A DNA stretch of 64,000 bases from Hirundichthys speculiger. Lineage: Eukaryota > Chordata > Actinopteri > Beloniformes > Exocoetidae. The translations under genes were made by a program, and so were the position numbers. The DNA lies in contig JAGFBZ010000703.1 in the NCBI GenBank assembly GCA_018398805.1, forward strand, positions 1-64,000. Reading direction: 5' to 3'. The notes under the pieces are model-generated. The model searched no databases and was not told where the DNA came from. It was given only the letters and a program-made list of their open reading frames with translations. This document shows positions 22,701 to 35,400 of the stretch, in pieces (the first letter of the stretch is position 1; each line of letters begins with the position of its first letter).

Positions 22701-25700
22701 TCCAGAGAACGGACCTCCACACCTCCAGTGGCGGTGTGCTTTACACCAAGGCGATGGTTTACATTGCACTTGGTGATGTAAGGTTTGGATGCAGCTGCTT
22801 GGCAATGGAAACCCATTCATGAAGCTCACTACACATTATTCTTAAACTAATCTGAAGGCCAAATGAAGTTTAGAGGTCTGTAGTGATTGATTCTGCAGAA
22901 AGTTGATCCTTCGATGTTGGCTCTCTTCTTATCATTGTGAAGCAGAATTCACCATTGTTCACCCACCTATAGGGAACGTGTGCTGGGTTTAGACCGTCGT
23001 GAGACCCGTTAGTTTTACCCTACTGATGATGTGTTGTTGCAATTCGACCTCTGAGCACCATGCGCCTCATTTTATACACCTGTGGCCATGGAAGTGATTG
23101 GAACAGCTGAATTCAATGATTTGGCTAAAGGACTGAATACTTTTGGCAATATAGACTTTTGGTAATATAGAGTAGTTATGTAAGTGATACCATTTGACAG
23201 CCCTTGAAATGTGTGTGTGTGTGTGTTGTCTGGTAGAGGATCATCCATGATGACAAAATATTTTTTGGCCTGCGCGCTCCCAATGAGGTATTTGAAGATT
23301 ATCAGTATCTGCTCAAAGTCTCTGACTCCTGCAACTGGTCTGGAGATGTGAGGATGACCCAAGCTAACAGGTAACTAACACCCACACATGCGTGCACATG
23401 TAAATATTTTCACACACCCCTCGATGAGAGCTGGAAGGGAAACTTTCCAGGAAATGTGGCTTTTGTATTTTTCTCTTTTCTGTGAAAAACCAACAGAGAT
23501 GTAATTATCCTTTTATATGCAAAAACAGCCGCAGTAGATTACTACAGAGGCTAGTTTGACAGTAGGTACATCCTCCTTTTATATTATGACATGTTACAAT
23601 AAACATTTCTTTTCAAGCATCTCCCAACATCCACCATTAATTAATGTTGTTATAAATGGTCACTTGATTTTGTTTTGTCTAAACCGAGATGGATCCCAGA
23701 TATAAAACATGACACCTGCTTTGCTAAAAATAAAAGGAAGCCATTAGGTGGATCTAAAATGGCGTGTAGCTTCTCACAGCAACACTGGCAACAAACAACA
23801 AACAAAACATATAAATGCAAAAGCATACAAAAGGTATGTGTTCAGAAACATTTTTTCTCGAGATATTTATAGAGCACAATAAAGGTAGTACCAGGGAAAT
23901 GTTCGGAAACCAGTAGCGTAGCCGCGGGTGTGCCAGGGTGTGCCGGTGCCACCCACAGAGACAGCTGGCACACCCAAAAATGTGATGCTTTTTTTGTTTT
24001 TTTGTTATAGTCTTACTGACATGTTGTAGTCTAAATCTAGGCTATTAGTGTGTATCATGATTTTCAAAATAATTCAAAATAAAAATCTCCGTCAGGTGAT
24101 GTGTTGCGGCACCTGCAACCTACTGACCTGACCGTGACCCCCCTCCCAGCGAGCATCAGTTCTGCTGCTAAATAAATAATAATAATAATAATAATGAAAC
24201 AGAGCTCCATGGTAAATTATTTAAAAAAAACCTCGACTTGATTTCCAGCAGGACACAAGTCCCACAACTGAGGAGGATGTTTCTCCCTCTCCATCAACAA
24301 GCAGTGTTATATTTCACTATGTTCGCTTCATTGGGTACACAATGTGTGTGTGTGGGGTTATGTTTTTGTGATTTTTTTTTTTTTTTTTGGACACGCATAA
24401 AGTGTGGTTATTTTATTACTTATTATTATACTTATATATTTTATTTGCGGCTCGTCATATGTACTCTCAAACATGGATATGTTTTTTTATTACTGATGAG
24501 AGCACACATGTGTGGATATGTTTTGTACTGTTAATAATGTTGGATATACATGCATTTGAATGTTTGTGGAGGTGTAAGGTCCAGTTTTGTTAAAAATAAA
24601 TTTGGCACACCCAGTCTTTGCAGGTGCACACCCAATGTCTCTTTTCTGGCTACGCCACTGTCGGAAACCCAAGACTTTTAAGGCCTCAGATAGTGGTTAC
24701 CAGCTTGTGAGAGGACTAGTTAGTTGTTAAATGTCATTCAGAAAAGCTTGAGGCCTGTTGCACTGAAGTGCAAGTGAGAGATCTGGGATTTTTGAGACGG
24801 CACAAACACCAAACCAGCCTGCTGGTGCAGTTTCACCTGCTGTCAAACCAGGTGAAACTGCACAGCTTTTTTTTTTTTTTCTTTAATCAGTTTTTATTTA
24901 AAGAAATGCACAAAACTGGATACATCTTATATACACATCATGTTCTTCTTTTTCAACCCTCCGCACAAAGTGAATGCGTGGAGACACAAACTCGTTAATT
25001 CAAATTGCTGGAAGGTAGCAACAATATAATCCCTGTATCCCTTCCCGCCGTCCCCATGGCAACTCCCTATGAGCCCCCCCACCCGGATCTCCCCCCCAGT
25101 GAAGGACGGCAAAAAAAAGTCGAGGTCGGCTGTGGGGCGCCGTCTCTTTAAGCAACTCATGTGCGTCCTCCACAGTCACAGCTGTCTTTAAAAAGAGACC
25201 GCAATGTCAATTTACTGATTTAGAAATAGAAAGGACACACGTCTAATTTTCACCAAGCGAGAAAATGTGTGTGGTTAAACTCCTAATAATGTTTAAAAAA
25301 GGAATATAGCCATTGCTAATAAACTAAGAATCATTCTGGCAAACAAAAGCAGATTGAAAGCGTAACAGTCCAGTTTATAGGCTGTACTTGAAGAGATCAT
25401 TAACAAAATAACTTCTTATTGTGGGTGATATCAATCAAACTAAAGTTGGGTGCATTTGATGGCATCAGATAATAATTTTATGAGGTAAGATTTACAGAGC
25501 TATCCCAATATAAACTGTGGCTTAAAATGAGTTATAGGGTCATTTCACACGGGTGACAGCAGTCGTCTACACGGTAGATCATCTGCTGTTTGGTACTTTT
25601 ATCAGCAACAAAGAATCCAACAAGGATGTCAGAAAGATTGTTTAAAATGTCTTCACCATCTACATTTGTTTTTGATCAAACATCACTGAGAATATTAAAC

Positions 25701-28700
25701 AGAAAATGTTCTTTTTTCTGTCATACAGCGGTCAGTTAAAATAAGGGGGATCTCATTTAAATTCAGTCATAATTATTTGGTGAAAATGAAGCAGTAGACA
25801 GGGAATTTGACCAATGTCTAAAACCAGTGAAGAAACTGTACTTTTTTTTTTTTAATTTAAAATGTACTTTTTAGGAAATTATGTCTTGTTTGGTGGAAAA
25901 ATGTGACCCGAATAATATGGAAGTTCTCTACAGGCCTATTAATTAAATCCTTATAAATAAATACCATGACCACAACTCCAAATGGCAAACTTCACTGCTT
26001 TTACCTTTTGTTGAAAAATTACATTGAAACTTTAAAATTTTTAAACTAAACATTTTCAAAACTTTCAAAACTGTATCTGGCATTGAAAAACGTTCTTTAA
26101 CCCTCAAGCATTAATTTAATTTAAATATTTTAACGGCTGCATTTAAGATAAGAGATAAGATATTCCTTTATTTGTCCCACAATGGGGAAATTTACATTGT
26201 TACAGCAGCAAGCGAGAATAGCAATAAAAAAGAGAGAAGGACAACAATAAAATAAGATAAAACAATAATAAAAACAAACAATAACTACAATAGAGACTAT
26301 ATAATAAATAATAAATAATAACTCTGACTTTATTTACAAGGATATGTTGGTAGTGATTACTACACCTGAGATAAGTTATTGCACATCAGTGAATATGTAT
26401 ATGTATATTGCACACATTTCAGTGTTCTTTTCCGTTTACAGCTTTGTTCATTTTTGTTCATCTTGTATATGTTATTGATTAATTAAATCTAAATAAAGCC
26501 ACCATCGCTGGAGAAACGCCAGTCTGACCTGATACGGTCTCCTGTCAGAAACCCTTCTAAACAGCCAGACTAGACTTTTAAACGAATGCAAGCTAATGAA
26601 ACTAAGGTATCGTGCACAAAGAAGATCATGAATAACTGTTGATCAGATTCTTTTTTTTTTTTTTTTTTCTTGTTCCAGTTTTTTGGCATTAGTGGCCTTT
26701 ATTCATAGTGGAGAGAGATGGGAAGGGGGGCAGAGAGAACAGGAAAAACACGTGGCAAAATGTTTAGGAGTCAAACCCGCGACCAACCGACTGTAGCCTC
26801 TCTTTAATTGGGCCGCCTGCCCTAATCACTGCGGTATTGGGTCCGATCAGATTTGTTTTTTCAATCGGTGTGATGGCAGACTGAAGAGATCAGAGAAGCA
26901 GGATTAAGAAATCCTGGCTGTTGGTCCGGTCCAGATCAGGCCGGTGCTGAGTAACTCTCCACGGTCATTTATCGCAACTAACTGGAGGATACGTTCAGCC
27001 AGGATAACTGACATATCTCATCTTAATCCCTTATCTTAGTTTCGTGCAACAGGCCTGTGGGGTTGCACATTCCAAAGCTCAACCTTCGTCTCAACGATCA
27101 GCACCAGGGACTCCTAAGTAGTTGCCTAACCAGAATAACAAATGGCAGCGAGGCAGAAATAGGCGGTAGAACGTGAGGACGTGGTTTAATAATAGATCAC
27201 CCACTGAAGTCTGAGAAAACCTGTGAAGGATAAATCAGATCAAAACCCTGCTGCTCTGACCTTACGTCACCCTGAATTGCTCAACTATTCATGCTGCTGA
27301 GCTGATTATCTCACAATGACAACATGTGTCCAAGTCCAAACACTATAGACGGTCAGTTCTCATACTGGTGGCTGTTTATGAACTGGTGTTATGAACTGGG
27401 GTTTGGTGCCAGATGCCACAAGCCTCTGTTAGACATCCTGCAGAGGTGTCAAAGCTGTTTTCACAGAGTTAAGTTCAGTAAAATCTTTTAGCCTTGTCTT
27501 TAATCTGCAGCCGTACTTGTTCCGGCTAAATGCTGAGATTTCCCTTCTCCATAGTTAAATGTTTGATACGGTGTTTCTCTGGTTCTCTTCATGACAGCTT
27601 GACTCAAGTGAATATAGCAAATGACTACATTTATCTTAAGTCTGATGGCATGCTATTATCTGTTGAATGGTGATGAAAGCCGTCTCTCAAACTTCAGATT
27701 ATCACCATGCTAAATGTATTTCTGCATTTAAAACTTTTTGTTCTTCCCTTAGGATCCGAATTGTTAATTTCATTCTCCATAAAACGTTCATCAACACAGG
27801 AGGTGAGTGAGTAATTAGTTTAAGCTACTTGCTAATTAATAATTTCTGGCTTTAAAGAGAATTGAATCTTGAATATTGAAGTAACACACCTAAAACATCT
27901 TGTTATATGAGCCAATAAACAACAGCCTTTTCATGTTGAGATGTTATTGTGTTTTCTCTTAGAGGACCTCGACGAGCTGTTTATGAAGGATGTGTTTGAA
28001 ACCATGTTCTGCCTCCATGAGGTGAGCTAACGGCTAACACAGCATCACAGCACACAGGTGGGATACTGGAACTCAAACCCAGAGACAGGTGTGATACTGG
28101 AGCTCCAGACCCAGAGACAGGTGCGATACTGGAGCTCCAAACCCAGAGACAGGTGTGATACTGGAGCTCCAAACCCAGAGACAGGTGGGATACTGGAGCT
28201 CAAACCCAGAGACAGGTGCGATACTGGAGCTCCAAACCCAGAGACGGGTGGGATACTGGAGCTCAAACCCAGAGACAGGTGCGATACTGGAGCTCCAAAC
28301 CCAGAGACAGGTGCGATACTGGAGCTCCAAACCCAGAGACAGGTGGGATACTGGAACTCCAAACCCAGAGACAGGTGCGATACTGGAGCTCCAAACCCAG
28401 AGACAGGTGCGATACTGGAGCTCCAAACCCGGAGACGGGTGCGATACTGGAGCTCCAAACCCAGAGACAGGTGCGATACTGGAGCTCCAAACCCAGAGAC
28501 AGGTGGGATACAGGAGCTCCAAACCCAGAGACAGGTGGGATGCAGGAGCTCCAAACCCAGAGACAGGTGCGATACTGGAGCTCCAAACCCAGAGACAGGT
28601 GCGATACTGGAGCTCCAAACCCAGAGACAGGTGCGATACTGGAGCTCCAGACCCAGAGACAGGTGGGATACTGGAGCTCCAGACCCAGAGACAGGTGTGA

Positions 28701-31700
28701 TACTGGAGCTCCAAACCCAGAGACAGGTGGGATACTGGAGCTCAAACCCAGAGACAGGTGGGATACTGGAGCTCCAAACCCAGAGACAGGTGCGATACTG
28801 GAGCTCCAAAGCCAGAGACAGGTGCGATACTGGAGCTCCAATCCCAGAGACAGGTGCGATACTGGAGCTCCAGACCCAGAGACAGGTGTGATACTGGAGC
28901 TCCAGACCCAGTGGTATATATAATATATATATATGGTGATGAATTATGAGCTTTTCCATGCAGACAGAGTGAGAACACTTGTGTGGATTTAAATAAAAAG
29001 CAAATGTTATGTTTGAGGAGCAACGGGAACAGAGGAAAAAATTAAAATGCTTTCAACCCTCAGTCAAAAAAAAAAAACATGAAAGTTTAGTTTAGGATGT
29101 AAAAGAATCGATGATCGCGGCCTGAGGTCTGGACTACAGCGCTTGATCACAGAACTATAAAGAAACTATAAAAGAGCCCTGAAACAAAATCTAAAATAAA
29201 AGAATAGAAATGTGAAATGCAATCAATAATACATGAAACTACATTATTAAAGTCCAGTCAAGTTCAAGGAATTAATCAGAGTTCTGATGGTTTTATTTTA
29301 TTTTTTCCTCACTATTTGTGTATTACTGTAGCATATTGGGTATTAAAACCCTGGTTATTATATGTTTATTTATTTATTTATTTATTTATTTTTAATGATT
29401 CTTAGAGGAAAGAGCAGAAATTACTCCAAAAGAAGTGGGCTCGATGGACGGCTTTGTTCACGGGACAACCAGTCAACGATGTCAGGTGAGTCTTCAGCAG
29501 CCTACGGCCGTTACTGGTACAGATATTATTCTTTTTTTCTTTTCATTTGTGGTCTCTTTGTTGTACTTGAAACATAAAATAATGTTATCAGTCATATCAC
29601 TTTGTTTACACAGTTGCAGTTTATTATTTTTATGTCGCTGGACAGAAATCCACCAGGCAAACATGAACCACTGTGAGATGAGATGATTTAGGTTTTGAAC
29701 GGAAACCAAACCTCTGATTCTTGTGTTGGTGTGTGTGTGCGTGTGTGTGCGTGTGCGTGTGTGTGCGTGTGCGTGTGTGTGTGATCCTACAGGTGTTACT
29801 TCGGGGAGAAGGTGGCTCTGTACTACCTGTGGCTGGGCTGGTACACTAAACTGCTAGTTCCAGCTGCTGCATTGGGTGTCATAGTATTCCTGTACGCACT
29901 CGCCTTTTTCAACAGCAACCCTCTCATGTGAGTCAAGCGTATGCATAAATGGATGCATAAATGGATGCATAAATGGATTTATAAATGGATGCATAAATGG
30001 ATGCATAAATGGATGATAATTATCCAAGAATGATTTGCTATCATATTATGACTGTTACAATCTTTCTGTAAGTAAGGAAGTGTGTCAGTCCAACATCACC
30101 ATGTGTCCACGCTGTGATAAGAGGTGCCTTGTGTGGCAGCTGGCAGACACCTGCACCTACGCCAAGGTGAGCTTGACCTCGATCAACCTCTCGTTTACTG
30201 GAAAAGGTTTCCTCTGCAGGCTGGAAGAAAAAGAAACAACACCAGAACTCCAGACATCCAGACTCATTCCTTAGTTAGGGTCTCAGGAAAATAATGTTGG
30301 ATTTTCACCACCGATACCAAAGCGTCACTGGACTGAAGCGGACTCAACATGTCGGTGCCAGTCCAGCCTGAAAGACATCATCCTTCATCTTGATGACCTC
30401 ATTCACCGCCAGTAATCAAGAGGACTTTCTAACTGCCAAAACTGCACCCATGACTTTTTTATCAATGGACTGATGACTCTTCATAGCCTGGTCAATGATG
30501 AGTTTAACATGGTCCTTCTAAGCTCTCTGGTCCTCCATCTTTCTGGGCAGTGATTGACAGCTCCACTCTTTTAACCGTCTTAAAGAGAAGTACAGTTTAT
30601 GGCTAATCTTTTCGGTATTGGTTCAGTTGTTGATCCACATTGGGTGGATCGAATTTGACTTTGAGCTCATTGAGGTTCATGAGTCCATGATGTCTGCTAC
30701 AGACTAGTTGTGGGTTAGCGAAATTAAACGATTCACTATATCTGAGTAACGAGGAGCTGAAGTTAGTTAAGGTAGGAGTTTAGATGCTCTTCCTGACAGC
30801 TTTCCTCTTTAACACCATCATGGTTTTGTGTCCACGCAGGTCAGTCATTTGTTTGACAACGAGGGCACTGTGGCTTTTGCTATGTTCATGGCAATCTGGG
30901 GTAAGTTTCTGGTTCGATTAGATTCGATATCTTCCTCGATAGGCTTTTGATTGTTGGTTGATTTTTATATGTTTTGTTTTAATTTAATTTGTGTTTTCAG
31001 CCACGCTGTTCCTGGAACTGTGGAAGAGACACAGAGCAAAGCACGTCTCTGAGTGGAAAGTTTATGACTGGTGTGAGGAGGAGGTACAGCTTTCTGCCTA
31101 ACACACTGTAACACCTGTGTGCCCCCCCAATGCCTCTTTTTAGCCTTATCGCTAGCAACTACCTTTGCGACCTCTGGTGCAGATTCAGATCTTAGAAAAC
31201 GATCCATGATGCTGCTAAAAAGGTTCTCTTTGCTATCTGTGAAATAAAATTCCAGTGGTTAAATGATATTACGACGTAAGCTAACTGGGCAGTCACGTTG
31301 ACCTTACGCTGACCCCGTACTGACGTTGTTAACATGGCATTAGATTGAATGGTTTTCCGTGTTATTAACTTAAAAACCTTGATTTAAAATCATTGCAGGC
31401 ATGTAATCAGCCATTTATTTAATTAAACCTAATTGATTTAGGTTAAAAAAAAGTTTCACTACAGATTAAAGCTTATATCTGAAAGCTCTCCTTAGAGTGA
31501 GACCAGAGAAGGCAACAACACAAAGTGAGATTACTATAATTGGGAGGAATTTTCATTCTATTAAGAGTTTTAATTAAACTTCTGAAGTTTACGTACCTTT
31601 CCATCAGTTGTTGGAAGCAGATACTCAGGGTTTAAAAGTGATTACATTCACAACTAAAGTCATCTCAGTTCACTTTATAGAGAAAGTGAACAAGTTTGAT

Positions 31701-32375
31701 GCAAATAGAATTAAATTCAGTCCAGTTTTTATCCCAAGTATGTACATATATTTTGTTTACGTCTTAGTCTCCTTTACTGTAGGAGAGTCCTTACAGATGT
31801 TTAGTTATTAACATCTGTGCTCAAAATGAAAGGAATAACTAAATGATAATGAGCATGATTCAAATCATTGCATCAAAAAAACTCTTGTAACTCTAGTTTT
31901 AACACTGCTTAACGGTACATTCTGGAGCTTTAACCCACACTTGTATCTCATGGACTGGAACGTTTATCACGTAGCTAACAATGATGGATCTCATCAGTTG
32001 AATTCATCACTTGACGTTCCGTGTTGCCTCCATTTTCTCAATCCTCCCACTGGTCAGTCTGGTCTGGTAGACTGGGAACCTCAGCATGTGTCTGAGCTCA
32101 GAACAGACTCCAGTACAAATACGGTTCTAGTTGTAGGTTTTATTTCAGCAGAAGAATCCTTTTCGTTATGAAGCTCTTTGTTTATACAGTTGATTCCTGA
32201 ACCCAAACTTGAATGTGACGTATCTTTGTTTGCGTGTGTGTGCGTGTGTGTGTGTGTTTTAATAGGAGGAGCTGATTATGGAAATCGTCAATGACTCAAA
32301 CTGCAAACCGAAACAGTTCAGACACTCTTACCTGCACAGCGCCTTGGTCCTCACCTTGGTGACAGTCATGGTAAG

Positions 32376-32408
<33 letters not shown>

Positions 32409-35400
32409 CACGCACACACACACATACAGCATCTGGACGTCCTGTTGTGGCCCAAGCACCAGTGCCAGACCACTAGCAACGGCCCCCATGGTGATGCAGT
32501 AGTGAGGCTGGGATGCAGACTGTTGAGGGCACTACTGTGTGTGATTGAACATGGATGAAAAATTAAAATATTTAGAAAAGTGTTTATTCAGAGAACTGCC
32601 TTTTTAATAAGTAAGATTTAGTCAAAGAAGCGCAAAGGCATCACAGCTTTGCTTGAGTCCTGGCTTTAGCCTCCTGTTAGGTTTCATATTGATGTCCTCC
32701 AGGATGTCTCGGACGTATCTACAAGATAGAGGCTTGTTAAATATTCCTTATTCATCTTATTCTCCTACATGAAGTAAAAAAAACAAAATGGTGTGATTTG
32801 TTGCGTTGCAGTTGATGGTGATCATTGGTCTTGCTCACGTTCTTGTGGTGTTTCGGGTGGTGGCCGCTCCGTTGATGTCTGAGTGCCAGTGGGATTTCCT
32901 GAAAGATCACGCCAACACCGTGGCCGTGATGCTCGGAGCCGTGCTGCACTACGTCACCATGCAGATCATGACTCGGGTATGTTCGTCTTTATCCTGATTA
33001 ATGGCTATATTAACAAAGTTGGCTTTTATTGTATGGAGCGATAGGAGTGCCACATTAATAAATAAATAAATGTGGAAATAAAAAGAGAAATAAATAAATA
33101 AATAAATAAATAAATGTAAAAAATAAATAAAAGAAAAATAAATAAATAAATAAATAATATAAATAAATAAATAATGTGGAAATATAAAGAGAAATAAATA
33201 ATATATGTGGAAATATAAAAAGGAAATAAATAAATAAATGTGGAAATATAAAGGGAAATAAATAAATAAATAAATGTGGAAATATAAAGAGAAATAAATA
33301 AATGAAAAGGAAAATCATCTTTAATTTTCGTATTGCATTTGCTTTTCCTTTTTGGCACTCCTGTGATACAAGGATAAAGCAATGACAAAACGCTTGGTGG
33401 ACTGAGCTGTCAATCAAATGTCAAATGGATAGTCGTTCCCTGATCACTGGATTTCTGCCTGACGGTATGGGCGCTAACCATAGACATATATAGAGATAGA
33501 CGCCGTATTGGCTGTTTGGAACGAGAAATGCGGCCGCCATCTTGGACCGGTCATTCTCTGGGATTATAACCGTAGTAGTATTACCGTACGTAATTTTGTA
33601 CGTCATTTTGTTTTTCCCTTTTTTTATTCAGCTTTGAAAGTCCTTAACCCTGTTTTGGCAAAAGTTATATGCTTTGTTATGATTAATTTCTTGTTTCATG
33701 AGTACACTTTTTTATGGTATGAACTGCAGAAACTCAGCTTGTGGTATCATTTTAATTTTCCCAAATATGGTCAAAGTCTGATGGCACAATGCAAAAAAAA
33801 AAAGGCATCCAAGTTTATACTTTCTTTTCCTCCAATGTGAACAGCCTTAAGAAGTTTTGATTCAAAGGGAGATGGATCATCTTCAACAAAGTCTTAAACA
33901 AGGTGTACCATGTCTCCACAAAACAGATTATTGAATTTTATGAGTGTGTTCATCTGGCCAATTAGGCTGTCTCCTCTCATAAACCTTCAGGTTGTGACTG
34001 TGATGGAAGTCTTTGACTCATCTGCTTTAAAATACAGATGCATGTTACTGTCCATAAAAAAAATAGAAGGAATGCATTATGTGGATATTCTTACTTAATT
34101 TTGAACATAAATCTTTTGAAATTCTTCAGAAAACGCTCTCCTTTAACATCACTAATCATGTATCCTGGCAAACCTTTTTATATTGCTAAACTAAAAATTG
34201 GGACTTATTAAATACAAAGGTATTTTTTGAGATTTCTCACAGATTTTTTTTTAACATCCTCACCTTCAAGTGATGATGGAAGCGAGTATTGTGAAGGAAT
34301 CCTGTGTGTGTGTGAGCGAGAGATAGAGAGCTTCAATTGATTAAAATACCTTTACCATCACTATCTGTTTCTGCTTCTCTTTCATACTTATAATGTGTGA
34401 TTTGCAAAATTCCTATCATCGCCTACACCTCATACAGTTACGGTTGCGCTTTTGTCCAAAGTGACATCTATGCAAAACAATATAATAGCCTACTTAAATG
34501 TAACAGGGGACAGATTGAGATGTTGGTCAGATTATAGCTAATAAGTAGAATAGCAAAAATGAACGTCAATTCAGTCAATAGCATAATGAAATAAACAATA
34601 AAAAAATAGGGAAAACAGCAATAAATAACTGTCAATTCAAGCAAAATATAACAGCATGATAAGACTAGCCTACATTAAGGAGAATAGCAGTAGGCTAATG
34701 AACAGCAATGTCAAATTAATAAAAAGCCTAATGAAAATGGAATAAAACTATACAAACCATAAGGCATTAAAAGTGCTAAATGAACTAAGTCCATGTTGTA
34801 GCCTAAGTCTTTAGACCTTCTTAAAAGACCCTACTTAATAGGCTACTAGCCTATAACAGGAACGGAGATATTCATTATATTACTAAGCTCGCTATCAATA
34901 TTAAAATACGCCAAACCATGTGTCATGTATCAAAGCTACATTTATGACCTTTGCAGCAAAAGAAAAAAAAAAAACGCGTGAAAATCAGTTCGTTTCGTGA
35001 GGTATGATTAAATACATTGACGCCACACCTGCCAAACAAATAACACTGAGCGGAGCGGGTGACCGGTCCGAGATGGCGGCCCCAAATCTCGTCAGCGCCA
35101 GTAGGGAGTAGCGTTCGATGCGGCGTTTATCTCTATATATGTCTATGGTTAGCGCCCATACCGCCAGGCAGAAATCCAGTGATCAGGGAACGACTATCCA
35201 TCCTGGACAGGAAGCCCCGCCCAGAGACATTTGATTGACAGCTCAGTCCACCAAGCGTTTTGTCATTGCTTTATCCTTGTGTCACAGGAGTGCCAAAAAG
35301 GAAAAGCAAATGCAATACGAAAATTAAAGATTTTTTCCTTTAATTTTATTTATTTCTCTTTATATATTTCCACATTTATTATTTATTTTATTTATTTCCC

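Noticed and set aside
28045..28959. Several long open frames (180-304 residues) on both strands
   Set aside because: They are translations of the 32-bp minisatellite, open in every frame; no unique flanking protein sequence.
33508..33840. 110-residue open frame inside the foldback element
   Set aside because: Starts in the inverted arm and runs into AT-rich DNA; no transposase or other domain seen.
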